Below the pieces are notes generated by a model. It was given only the letters and a program-made list of their open reading frames with translations. It was not told the origin of the DNA and searched no databases. The position numbers and the translations under genes are program-made. Shown here in pieces: positions 16,506 to 24,509 of a DNA stretch of 64,000 nt; position 1 is the stretch's first letter; each line of letters starts with the position of its first letter. Origin of the DNA: Francisella adeliensis (GTDB lineage Bacteria; Pseudomonadota; Gammaproteobacteria; Francisellales; Francisellaceae). The stretch is taken from contig NZ_CP021781.1 of assembly GCF_003290445.1 (NCBI RefSeq), positions 310,001 through 374,000 on the forward strand, written 5' to 3'.

Positions 16506-17768
16506 ATGCCAGAATCACATCTGCCTAAAACCAAAATATTAATCGCTACAGCCTGGTTTATTTGCATTGTTGCAACTTTAAATTATAGTTATGATTTCTT
16601 TATTCGTGCAGCTCCTGGAGCTATGACAGAAGAGTTAAAAACTGCCTTTAAAATAAATGCTACTAATATTGGATGGCTATCTTCGGCCTATTTTATCGCT
16701 TATACTATTATGCAGATTCCAGCTGGTGTCATCATTGATAAATATAATAGAAAAATAGTTATAGGTGTTGCGACTGCTTTATGTGTTTTAGGGAATTACT
16801 TATTTTCAGCAACAAGTTATTATGAAGTAGCATTTCTTGGAAGAATCTTAATGGGTATAGGTTCGGCATTTGGCTTTGTAGGTGCTGCTAAAATGGCTGG
16901 TATGTGGTTACCTCAGAGGTTTTTCTCAACTTTCATTGGTATTGCAACAATTGTAGGTATATTAGGTGGTCTTATTACAGATGTAGTTTTAGCAAACCTT
17001 GTAGATACATTGGGCTGGATACATGCTAATGAAGTTTTCACATATATCGGTCTAGCACTTTTAATACTTGTATTTATTTTCATAAGAGATAATCCTAAGC
17101 ATGTCCAAAAATTTGATCACTATAGTGAAATAAGTTTTAAAGGAACCATAGAAAAAGTGATGATAATCTTTAAAAATCCTAAGTTTTGGGCTGCGAGTCT
17201 TATCGGTGCAAGTATTTTTATTCCTATCAATGTACTTGGTTCGCTCTGGGGTGTCAGTTTTATACAAATAAAATTAGGACTTAGTCAAGCCGAAGCATCA
17301 CATTTAAACGGTTTTTTATTTATGGGAGCGGCTATAGGTTTTGGTTTTTTTGGTGTTTTATCTGCTTTTACTAATAAGTTTAGATTACTGCTTATTTTAA
17401 GCTTATCATCATCAGCATTATTATTAGCAATATTGTTGTTTGTTACTCTTGAAAGGAACTTATTTATAGTCCTTTATTTGCTTTTAGGTGCAATGGCAGG
17501 CCCTCAGGCAGTTACTTTCACAATTGCAAAAGTTCTTTCTCCTGCTGGGACATCAGGTTCTAGTACTGCTGGTGTAAATATGGTTAATAATCTTGCCGCA
17601 GTAATTTTACTGCCACTTATTGGTTATGCTTTGACCTTATTTACAGCACACCTTGATGATGGGTATAATACAATTGTTGATTATCAATATTCTCTAAGCA
17701 TAATTATCATTATTTTACTTTTTTGCCTCCCATTAGCATTTATTCTTCCTAAAAAAATGGAAGTTTAA
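16506..17768 (+). CDS. MFS transporter (Fpt/Pht-like)
   Basis: A 420-residue twelve-helix carrier. It has NYSYDFFIRAAPGAM after helix 1, QIPAGVIIDKYNRK as the A-motif and RILMGIGSAFGF in helix 4, a pattern typical of the bacterial phagosomal-transporter-like MFS group. It is related in style to the carrier at 13659 but clearly a different gene. Substrate unknown. It ends in a palindromic convergent junction with the NCS2 permease. Confidence 0.86.
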   Translation: MPESHLPKTKILIATAWFICIVATLNYSYDFFIRAAPGAMTEELKTAFKINATNIGWLSSAYFIAYTIMQIPAGVIIDKYNRKIVIGVATALCVLGNYLFSATSYYEVAFLGRILMGIGSAFGFVGAAKMAGMWLPQRFFSTFIGIATIVGILGGLITDVVLANLVDTLGWIHANEVFTYIGLALLILVFIFIRDNPKHVQKFDHYSEISFKGTIEKVMIIFKNPKFWAASLIGASIFIPINVLGSLWGVSFIQIKLGLSQAEASHLNGFLFMGAAIGFGFFGVLSAFTNKFRLLLILSLSSSALLLAILLFVTLERNLFIVLYLLLGAMAGPQAVTFTIAKVLSPAGTSGSSTAGVNMVNNLAAVILLPLIGYALTLFTAHLDDGYNTIVDYQYSLSIIIIILLFCLPLAFILPKKMEV

Positions 17769-17773
17769 AACTA

Positions 17774-17785
17774 AGGTCTAGACCT
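17774..17785. terminator. Palindrome at a convergent gene junction
   Basis: AGGTCTAGACCT is a perfect 12-bp palindrome, flanked by near-complementary TTTAAAACT and AGTTTAAA arms, in the 15-bp gap between the MFS gene and the NCS2 permease and overlapping the latter's stop. It could act as a bidirectional terminator, though the loop is very small. Confidence 0.35.
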
Positions 17786-19100
17786 AAAAAGAGTTTAAAG
17801 CATGTAAGAACATTATAAGACAGAATACTGTTATTATACTAGCTGTTAGATTTAGCTCTTTTTTATTACAAAATATTGAAACAATAAACCAAACTAATAT
17901 ACCACAAGCTATACCTGTTGATATTGATGATGATAGTGTCATCATTAAAATAGTAAAAAATGCTGGGGTTGCTTGAGAAAAATCATCCCATTGAACCTTA
18001 TATACTTGTTGCATCATCATGATTCCAATCAAGATTAAAGCCGGAGATATAACCTCTATCGGGATAGCACTTATTAATGGTGATAGAAATAAAAATGGTA
18101 AAAACATCAAGCCGCCAAATATTGCAGTCAGTCCAGTTTTACCACCTTGAGCAATACCAACGCCAGATTCAACCACAACAGTTGTTGGGCTTGTGCCAAA
18201 AATTCCAGATAATGATGCTAATGTTGAATCAACAAGGAAAGTTTTTTTAAGCTCTTTACTTTTATGATTATGCTCTTTATTCATACTTCCATAAAGGCTA
18301 GATATTGTACCAGTACCATCAAATAAACTTAAGAAGCAAAATGTAAAAATAGTTGGCAATATTGCAAATTTCAGTCCATTTAAAAAGTCTATTTGACCAA
18401 ATAGTGAAAAGTCTGGAAAGCTAATAATGTGATTAGGTAAGGTTATGATTTCTTGTCCTGAAAAATGCTCAAGTGGTAAAGCTATAGTGCATCCTAAGAT
18501 GATGACTAAAATGATTGCTGCAGGAACTTTTCTAATATGGAGTATTAGTAGTGTACATAAACAAATTAGGAATAAAACTGTATGGGTTGAGATTTCACTA
18601 AGTGTCAGCATACCTCCATTAGAAGTTAAAAAACCGCTATTTATTAAGCCAACATAAGCTATAAATAGCCCTATACCGGCTCCTAATGATTGCTTTATAG
18701 ATTTTGGTAAGCTTAGCATTATTTTAGTTCGTACATTTAAAATCACTAATAAACTAAATATTATTCCAGACCAGAAGGTTGCACCTAAAACAGTTTGCCA
18801 AGGTAAGTGGTATATCTTAACAGCAGTAAATGAGAAGAATATATTCATTCCCATACCTGGAGCGATTATAAAAGGATTTCGTGTAAAAATCCCCATTAAA
18901 ATACTACCGAAGGCAGATACTAAGATAGTGCTTGTTACTAATGCATTTGTAGGCATTCCTGTAGCAGCCAGGATTTTAGGGTTTACGACAATAATATATG
19001 AAATAGCTAAAAAAGATGCGATAGCAGCTAATAACTCTTGCTTAATAGATGAGTTGTTTTCTTTAAGCTGGAAGTAGGAATTTATTTTTTTGATACTCAT
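17784..19100 (-). CDS. NCS2/AzgA-type purine permease
   Basis: A 438-residue inner-membrane permease of the nucleobase:cation symporter-2 superfamily, AzgA branch (guanine/hypoxanthine/adenine). Visible marks are NPKILAATGMP, the helix-3 region NPFIIAPGMGMNIFFSF, FDGTGTISSLYG and GTSPTTVVVESGVGIAQGGKTGLTA, which match AzgA/PbuG proteins. It likely takes up purine bases with protons. It is separated by 23 bases from the dprA stop-side neighbour upstream and is probably transcribed independently. Confidence 0.9.
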   Translation of the reverse strand: MSIKKINSYFQLKENNSSIKQELLAAIASFLAISYIIVVNPKILAATGMPTNALVTSTILVSAFGSILMGIFTRNPFIIAPGMGMNIFFSFTAVKIYHLPWQTVLGATFWSGIIFSLLVILNVRTKIMLSLPKSIKQSLGAGIGLFIAYVGLINSGFLTSNGGMLTLSEISTHTVLFLICLCTLLILHIRKVPAAIILVIILGCTIALPLEHFSGQEIITLPNHIISFPDFSLFGQIDFLNGLKFAILPTIFTFCFLSLFDGTGTISSLYGSMNKEHNHKSKELKKTFLVDSTLASLSGIFGTSPTTVVVESGVGIAQGGKTGLTAIFGGLMFLPFLFLSPLISAIPIEVISPALILIGIMMMQQVYKVQWDDFSQATPAFFTILMMTLSSSISTGIACGILVWFIVSIFCNKKELNLTASIITVFCLIMFLHALNSF

Positions 19101-19123
19101 TGTTAGGTCCGAAAATAGAGGTT

Positions 19124-20209
19124 TTACTTGGTATATCCACCAGGAGCTGATTGGATAAGGTTCTGCATTTCTAATTCAAAAAGAATCTGTGTTATTTCAG
19201 AATAATTTAGCTTAGTTGAGTTGATGATATTATCTATAGTTGTTAGCTTGCTATCAATAGAGTCAAACACTAGTTTCTCTTGCTCTGAAAAATTGTTTGC
19301 TTGTGTGTTAATGAAAATATCTTCTTGGATTGTTAATTCATTAGCACATAACTCTGAAATTATATCTTTAGCATCAGTTACAACTTTAGCTCCTTGCGAG
19401 ATAAGGGTATTGCAACCTTCGCTAGTAATATTAAATATACTACCAGGAACAGCAAAAACATCTTTATTTTGTTCTAATGCAAGATTTGCTGTTATTAGGG
19501 AACCACTTTTTGCTGCTGCCTCAACAACTAAAACACCTTTACTTAAACCACTGATTATTCTGTTTCTTAGAGGGAAGTTATGCCTTAATGGTCCAACCCC
19601 GAGCTGAAACTCTGAGATTATCAATCCATTTGTTGCTATCTGTGAATGTAATTTTCTATTATTTGAAGGATAAATGATGTCAGCACCAGTACCAATTACA
19701 GCGATAGTTTTTAGGTTATTATTTAAGGCTTGCTGATGAGCTAGCGTATCAATACCAAAAGCTAAACCACTGGTAATAGTAATTTTAGATTCAGTCAGAT
19801 TAGATATGATCTTATCTGTGACATTTCTACCATAAGTAGAATAATTTCTTGAGCCTACGATTGCCAATTGCATATTTTTAAGTAATGAAATGTCACCAAC
19901 ACAGTATAAAAGAATTGGAGGGTCAGATAACTCTTTTAAGTCACTAGGATAATTATCATCAAAGTATGAAATTATATTATGGTTTGAATCTTCTAACCAT
20001 TTATTTGCTTTATCTAAATATGTTAAATATTTTTTTTCGGTTAGATAGTCAATACTTATATCTCTTAAAGCGAGTTGTTTTCTAAAGCTTTTTGGGTTTT
20101 CTATAAGTTCATTAAAGTTTATCGAATTCTCTAGTGCTAAGATAAATTTTCTTGGCCCAAAGTAGGGGGTGCATGAAAGTATTAGAGCTATTTTAGAGGA
20201 GTTATGCAT
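19124..20209 (-). CDS. dprA: DNA processing protein DprA
   Basis: Loads RecA on incoming single-stranded DNA during natural transformation. The 361-residue protein has the extended Rossmann core: VGSRNYSTYGR near 136, SGLAFGIDTLAHQ near 167, AVIGTGADIIYP near 189, SEFQLGVGP near 217 and NRIISGLSKGVLVVEAA near 232. A winged-helix-like C-terminus begins near 300. Its ATG overlaps by one base the stop of the OmpA-type lipoprotein gene, so the two are co-transcribed. It is consistent with the natural competence known in Francisella. Confidence 0.95.
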   Translation of the reverse strand: MHNSSKIALILSCTPYFGPRKFILALENSINFNELIENPKSFRKQLALRDISIDYLTEKKYLTYLDKANKWLEDSNHNIISYFDDNYPSDLKELSDPPILLYCVGDISLLKNMQLAIVGSRNYSTYGRNVTDKIISNLTESKITITSGLAFGIDTLAHQQALNNNLKTIAVIGTGADIIYPSNNRKLHSQIATNGLIISEFQLGVGPLRHNFPLRNRIISGLSKGVLVVEAAAKSGSLITANLALEQNKDVFAVPGSIFNITSEGCNTLISQGAKVVTDAKDIISELCANELTIQEDIFINTQANNFSEQEKLVFDSIDSKLTTIDNIINSTKLNYSEITQILFELEMQNLIQSAPGGYTK

Positions 20210-21444
20210 TATAAGATAGTTGTAGCCATAGATTTGCTGCTAATCTCTTGTAGGGAGTTTATAATGATAACAAGAGAGTAATGTTCAGATTGGCGATAAA
20301 CAAAGCCATACCCTGTAAATTTAGGCGGAACTGGAAAACCATCGGTACGAGATTCTGGCTCATATAAGAGCATTTCTGCTCCAAGTTCTAAGCCATCAGC
20401 AGTACCTTTATTAATTAATACAGTATTATAGGTCGATGAGAAAGTATTTGTATTCATTACATCTTCCATCACATTACCTGTTATCTTGCTTTTCATTCTA
20501 AAAGTTTTTTCTGGAAGAGGTTTTGATAAAAGATCTGTTGGGCCAATATAGTCACCTACATTTGCTTCTCTTGAAAGATTTTTTATTGTTAAAGCAGTGA
20601 TACCTTTGAATGTATAATCATAGCTAGCAGTGCCTAGACGATAAACTTTTTTATCTTCATTAAAAGACTCTAGTAGCTTTGGTTTTGTGACCACTATGAA
20701 TGGTTCATTATTGAAGTTTATAGGGTATTCCTTATCTGCAAATATCTTAAAGCCACTAGCTAGTACGGGACGCTTCTCTCGACTATCATAGATTTGAGCT
20801 ATGTCTTTATCTTGATCTTCATTTAGTAGATAAACATTAGAGAAGAATTTTTTGTAGTTTGAAGGAGTTACATGTTTTAGGCTACCCTCAATATTGTCTA
20901 TTTGCTCAAGTAGTTTACTCTTAACTGTAATCTCAACTCGCTGATTTAAAGCTCTGTTTTCATTAGAGTCATTAGGTGCTATAGGGTCTTGGTAACCAAG
21001 AGCTTTAATAGTTATGCTTTCTGAATTAAGACCCTTGTTCACGAGGTATTCTCTTACACTTATAGCTCTATTTTTAGATAAGCGAATATCATGCTCTACA
21101 AGCAATTCTTTATCATGTATTAGTTTTGAATCGACTTTCCCTGTATAGCCACGAATCGTAATTGCTGGACTACCACTTAACTTTAAGTAAGCAAAGAGCT
21201 TATATAATATTTTTTTAGACTCTTCATCAAGTGTGAAGCTATTATTGTCAAACTTAACATTTGTTTCTATTAGATCAATACCTTCTTGCTCTTGTATGCA
21301 GATATACGACTCTTTTGAATCAATAAGCTTTACAGAGCATGGCTCTATAGTCGGAAAAGTAAGAGGATCTTCTTTTGTAGTATTGCAGCTTGTCAATGCA
21401 AGTATAGATGACAGTACTAAAGTAGATAGTAAGAATTTTTTCAT
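20209..21444 (-). CDS. OmpA-domain lipoprotein
   Basis: A 411-residue envelope protein. Lipobox LTSC near residue 20 follows a hydrophobic signal. Residues ~70-175 are an OmpA-like peptidoglycan-binding domain (TIRGYTG, RLSKNRAISVREYL, NRALNQRVEITV). The C-terminal ~230 residues are beta-rich with a late segment INKGTADGLELGAEML, reminiscent of the C-terminal half of the LysM-type envelope proteins often encoded beside dprA. It would tie the outer membrane to peptidoglycan. Co-transcribed with dprA. Confidence 0.82.
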   Translation of the reverse strand: MKKFLLSTLVLSSILALTSCNTTKEDPLTFPTIEPCSVKLIDSKESYICIQEQEGIDLIETNVKFDNNSFTLDEESKKILYKLFAYLKLSGSPAITIRGYTGKVDSKLIHDKELLVEHDIRLSKNRAISVREYLVNKGLNSESITIKALGYQDPIAPNDSNENRALNQRVEITVKSKLLEQIDNIEGSLKHVTPSNYKKFFSNVYLLNEDQDKDIAQIYDSREKRPVLASGFKIFADKEYPINFNNEPFIVVTKPKLLESFNEDKKVYRLGTASYDYTFKGITALTIKNLSREANVGDYIGPTDLLSKPLPEKTFRMKSKITGNVMEDVMNTNTFSSTYNTVLINKGTADGLELGAEMLLYEPESRTDGFPVPPKFTGYGFVYRQSEHYSLVIIINSLQEISSKSMATTIL

Positions 21445-21574
21445 GCTTAGAGATATTTACAGATTTTAAAATTTATTTTACTATAAAAATGTCGCTGAAT
21501 AAATCTCATTCGTTGATTAGATTGATTTAAGTTTTTTGTTTTACGAAAACTTTAATAAGTGCTCTAGAAGAGCC

Positions 21575-21603
21575 TTGTAATTTCATTATTTGTCTAGTAT
21601 TAT
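21575..21603 (+). promoter_or_regulatory. Promoter of the SRP RNA gene
   Basis: TTGTAA at 21575-21580, a 17-base spacer and TATTAT at 21598-21603. The predicted transcription start falls at about 21609, right at the 5' end of the folded SRP RNA. Confidence 0.6.
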
Positions 21604-21607
21604 AGTG

Positions 21608-21714
21608 CTTGCTGTCTTGGTCCCACGCAATGATAGGTTGTGAACCCCGCCAGATCCGGAAGGAAGCAACGGTAACGATTGATGCATGTGCCGTGGAAAG
21701 GCCGAGTCAGCACT
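21608..21714 (+). ncRNA. ffs: Signal recognition particle RNA (4.5S)
   Basis: The conserved domain IV tip is present (AGATCCGGAAGGAAGCAACGG near 21652, written here as its core TCCGGAAGGAAGCA), with the returning strand GTGCCGTGGAAAGGCCGAG. TGCTG at 21610-21614 pairs with CAGCA at 21708-21712 to close the rod. Length is about 107 nt. The RNA binds Ffh and FtsY for co-translational targeting of membrane proteins. A downstream A/T tract follows the 3' end. Confidence 0.95.
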
Positions 21715-21797
21715 TAAAATATTCACATATTTTATTATAAAATTGATTACATTATAGTTATAATGTCTATTATCATAAAACTAATCTTTCCAAATTA

Positions 21798-22964
21798 GTG
21801 CAATTTCAAGAATTAGAAAAAATAATTAATCATGATATTGATTATGGTTTCAGCGGGATAGCTGTGAATATATGCCATCGTGGAGAAAATATATATCAAA
21901 AAAGTCACGGATTTAGTTATAAGTATAATAGTTGTGGGCAAAAGCTAGATAGTCCACAGGTTTTAAAAGAGAATATGCTTTTTGATATAGCCTCTTTGAC
22001 TAAAATTTTTGCTACAACTTATGCATTGATGTATCTATATGAACGAAATTTAGTGGATTTAGACTTACCAATAGATGGCTATATAAGCAATTTTAAATTT
22101 GAAGGTACTAATTATATCCCAACTTGTCGTGATTTACTTAGTCATAAATCAGGCTTAGCTCCAGCATTTAATTTCTATGATGAAAGTGAGGCTGGAGAAC
22201 TTTTTAGTCAAGATAGGGATAAGACTATAAAGTTTTTAACTACTAAGATGAAGCCACAACATTCAGCAAACAAGTATTGTATTTATAGTGATATAGGAAT
22301 GAAGATACTAGGATTAGTAATTGAAACTATTACTAATCAGCGCTTAGATAAGTTTGTTGAGCAGCATATATATGAAAAGTTAGACCTCAAAAATACATGT
22401 TTTGATCCTCTTGATAATGATTATAATAGTGATGAGATTGTAGCAACCCAGCTTGATGGACATACAAACTTAGGTAATACTAAGTTCGCAAACATAAAAA
22501 CACATACTTTAAGAGGGGAAGTACATGATGAGAAAGCACTCTACTCAATGGGTAGGGTTGCCGGTCATGCAGGGCTTTTTTCAACTATTGATGATATAAG
22601 TAAATTATCAAAATTACTTTTTGAAGATAATGAACTATTTTCACAGAAAACTGTAGCAAGGTTTAGTGAACAATGTGCTATAGATAAAACATTTGCTCTA
22701 GGTTTTTGGACAGCTAATGGCCGTAGGACTAGAAATTCTTTTGGAGAGTTGTGTAGCAACCAAACAATAGGACATACCGGTTTTACGGGACAATGTTTTA
22801 TATTTGATCCAGTAAATAAAATTAGTATAGTCATTATGACAAACAGTGTACATTCACCAATTATTTATCCGAGAGTTTTTAGTGGTAAGACTTTTCAGTC
22901 AGGTAAGTATGCGTGTTTGATTGATTCGATATATAAAGATTTAAAAGTAGGAACTAAATCATGA
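21798..22964 (+). CDS. Serine beta-lactamase-fold hydrolase
   Basis: A 388-residue protein of the class C beta-lactamase/penicillin-binding-like esterase family. It has the nucleophile motif SLTK near residue 64, a Tyr motif YSD near 160 and HTG near 320, the three classic elements. No signal peptide is visible, so it is probably cytoplasmic and more likely an esterase or peptidase than an antibiotic-resistance enzyme. The start is a GTG preceded by weak signals. Its stop overlaps the next gene in ATGA, so a two-gene operon is likely. Confidence 0.85.
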   Translation: MQFQELEKIINHDIDYGFSGIAVNICHRGENIYQKSHGFSYKYNSCGQKLDSPQVLKENMLFDIASLTKIFATTYALMYLYERNLVDLDLPIDGYISNFKFEGTNYIPTCRDLLSHKSGLAPAFNFYDESEAGELFSQDRDKTIKFLTTKMKPQHSANKYCIYSDIGMKILGLVIETITNQRLDKFVEQHIYEKLDLKNTCFDPLDNDYNSDEIVATQLDGHTNLGNTKFANIKTHTLRGEVHDEKALYSMGRVAGHAGLFSTIDDISKLSKLLFEDNELFSQKTVARFSEQCAIDKTFALGFWTANGRRTRNSFGELCSNQTIGHTGFTGQCFIFDPVNKISIVIMTNSVHSPIIYPRVFSGKTFQSGKYACLIDSIYKDLKVGTKS

Positions 22965-24307
22965 AGCTAAATTTAGATTTTAGGTATAGTTTTAAATATA
23001 TTTTGACAGTATATCTTATAGCTGCGGTCATAGGTGGTTATGCCTTGGCAATTGTTGGAGGTATTGGTGATGAAATCCGACATCAATTTAAACTTGATTC
23101 ACACCAATTATCTATACTGCTTGGTCTGGTTTTTTTAGGTGGTATTTTAGCAAAATTAGTATGGTTAGCTGCTGATAAAGTTGGTCGAAAAGTAGTTATT
23201 CTCTTTTTTGTAATTATGTATATTGTCGGTACATATATGTTTGTTTGCGCAGAAAGTTATCAGGTTTTAGTTGCATCTAGGCTGTTACAGGGAGCTGCTA
23301 TACTACTCTGTACTTATGCTTTTCCCGTATATATGACAGAAATAGCACCGCCAGAAAAAAGAGGTAGATATGTTGCATTATTTCAGCTTTTATGGACTGC
23401 TGGAATGTGTTTATCAGGTTTGATAGTATTTTTCTTTCAAGAGGCTTTAACTTGGAGAGAGTACCTTTTCCTTACTTTATCATTCTCCATAATCTTGTTA
23501 ATAATGGCTTGTTTACTTCCAGCTAGCCCAACATGGTTGGTTCTTAAAAAACGCATTCATGATGCTTATGAGGTTATTCAAAAAACACAGACTAGTCTAA
23601 GCGATGAGGAAATTAAAAAACATATTGATGATATTCGTGTGAGTTTAAGAGATCATAAGCCAAAAAGTTTTTTGCAAAAGTTATTGATAGGTAAAGATGT
23701 TTGGCCAGTAATGCTTGTTACAGTTCTTTTAATATTAAACCAGCTTACAGGAATTAATTTTATAGTATTTTCATCAGAAATGCTCATAGTTCCATTAACC
23801 TCAAACCTTAGTGTGGCTCATTTCACTAATTTCTTTTTATTAGGGATTAATTTTTTAGTTACCATACTTACTATTTTATATATTGATAGATGGGGGCGAA
23901 AAAAGGTTATATTCTTTGGGCTTAAACTAGCGTTAGTTAGTATGTTATCTTTGTTTGTAGTCTATAGCTTACCGGTTTTTGAATATAGTTATATCATTGC
24001 GATTTTAATGTTAGCTCTTTGTATCTCTGGATTAGCTTTTGGGCCTTGTGGTGTAATTGTTACACTTATCAATGAGCTATTACCAAATCGTGTGAGAATG
24101 ATCGGTATTTTTATGGCAGGCATTATTTCGATGTTGTTCTCATTTTATTTTATTGGTTATTTTTTGAGAGTCGGTGAGATTTTTGGTTATAACATGCTAT
24201 TTTTAGTGTTATTTATATGCTCAAGTGTCTACTTCTGGGTTGTGAAAAGATTTGTACCAGAGACTGCTGGAAAAAGTTTAGAAGATATTGAAAATGCTTT
24301 CGATTAG
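22961..24307 (+). CDS. MFS sugar-porter-type transporter
   Basis: A 448-residue twelve-helix carrier of the sugar porter family: ADKVGRK in the first A-motif, SRLLQGAAI in helix 4, PEKRGRY before helix 5, LNQLTGINF in helix 7, IDRWGRKK in the second half and PETAGKSLEDIE at the C-terminal end of the last helix. It probably imports a monosaccharide with protons. Coupling to the beta-lactamase-fold hydrolase by a four-base overlap suggests uptake of a product that enzyme acts on, which is inference. Confidence 0.88.
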   Translation: MKLNLDFRYSFKYILTVYLIAAVIGGYALAIVGGIGDEIRHQFKLDSHQLSILLGLVFLGGILAKLVWLAADKVGRKVVILFFVIMYIVGTYMFVCAESYQVLVASRLLQGAAILLCTYAFPVYMTEIAPPEKRGRYVALFQLLWTAGMCLSGLIVFFFQEALTWREYLFLTLSFSIILLIMACLLPASPTWLVLKKRIHDAYEVIQKTQTSLSDEEIKKHIDDIRVSLRDHKPKSFLQKLLIGKDVWPVMLVTVLLILNQLTGINFIVFSSEMLIVPLTSNLSVAHFTNFFLLGINFLVTILTILYIDRWGRKKVIFFGLKLALVSMLSLFVVYSLPVFEYSYIIAILMLALCISGLAFGPCGVIVTLINELLPNRVRMIGIFMAGIISMLFSFYFIGYFLRVGEIFGYNMLFLVLFICSSVYFWVVKRFVPETAGKSLEDIENAFD

Positions 24308-24401
24308 GATATTTCTTAGTAAGAAAGTTACTAACAGAAGTATTAATAAAAGAAACAAGATGGCTGAGTATAGTCGAAGCTTCAATTTCCTTAAACTAAT
24401 A

Positions 24402-24441
24402 AGTAGCAAAAATTTAACAAGCTTAAAAGGCTTTTGCTACT
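24402..24441. terminator. Inverted repeat between convergent genes
   Basis: AGTAGCAAAA at 24402-24411 and TTTTGCTACT at 24432-24441 form a perfect ten-pair stem with a twenty-base loop, in the 202-bp gap between the sugar porter and topA, which converge. The site may end transcription from one or both sides. No long T run follows on the plus strand. Confidence 0.4.
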
Positions 24442-24509
24442 GAATCAATATCTTTTACTAGTAAGAGTTTTAGTGATTAGATAATTAGATTATTTATCGG
24501 TTTGTGAAA

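Larger units (their letters stand above)
21445..21797. other. Intergenic region holding the SRP RNA gene
   Basis: A 353-bp stretch without protein genes. It contains the promoter (21575-21603) and 4.5S RNA gene (about 21608-21714), and a small GCTCT-AGA-AGAGC hairpin near 21560, which may end transcription from the left. The 80 bases before the next GTG start are A+T-rich and show nothing else. Confidence 0.6.
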
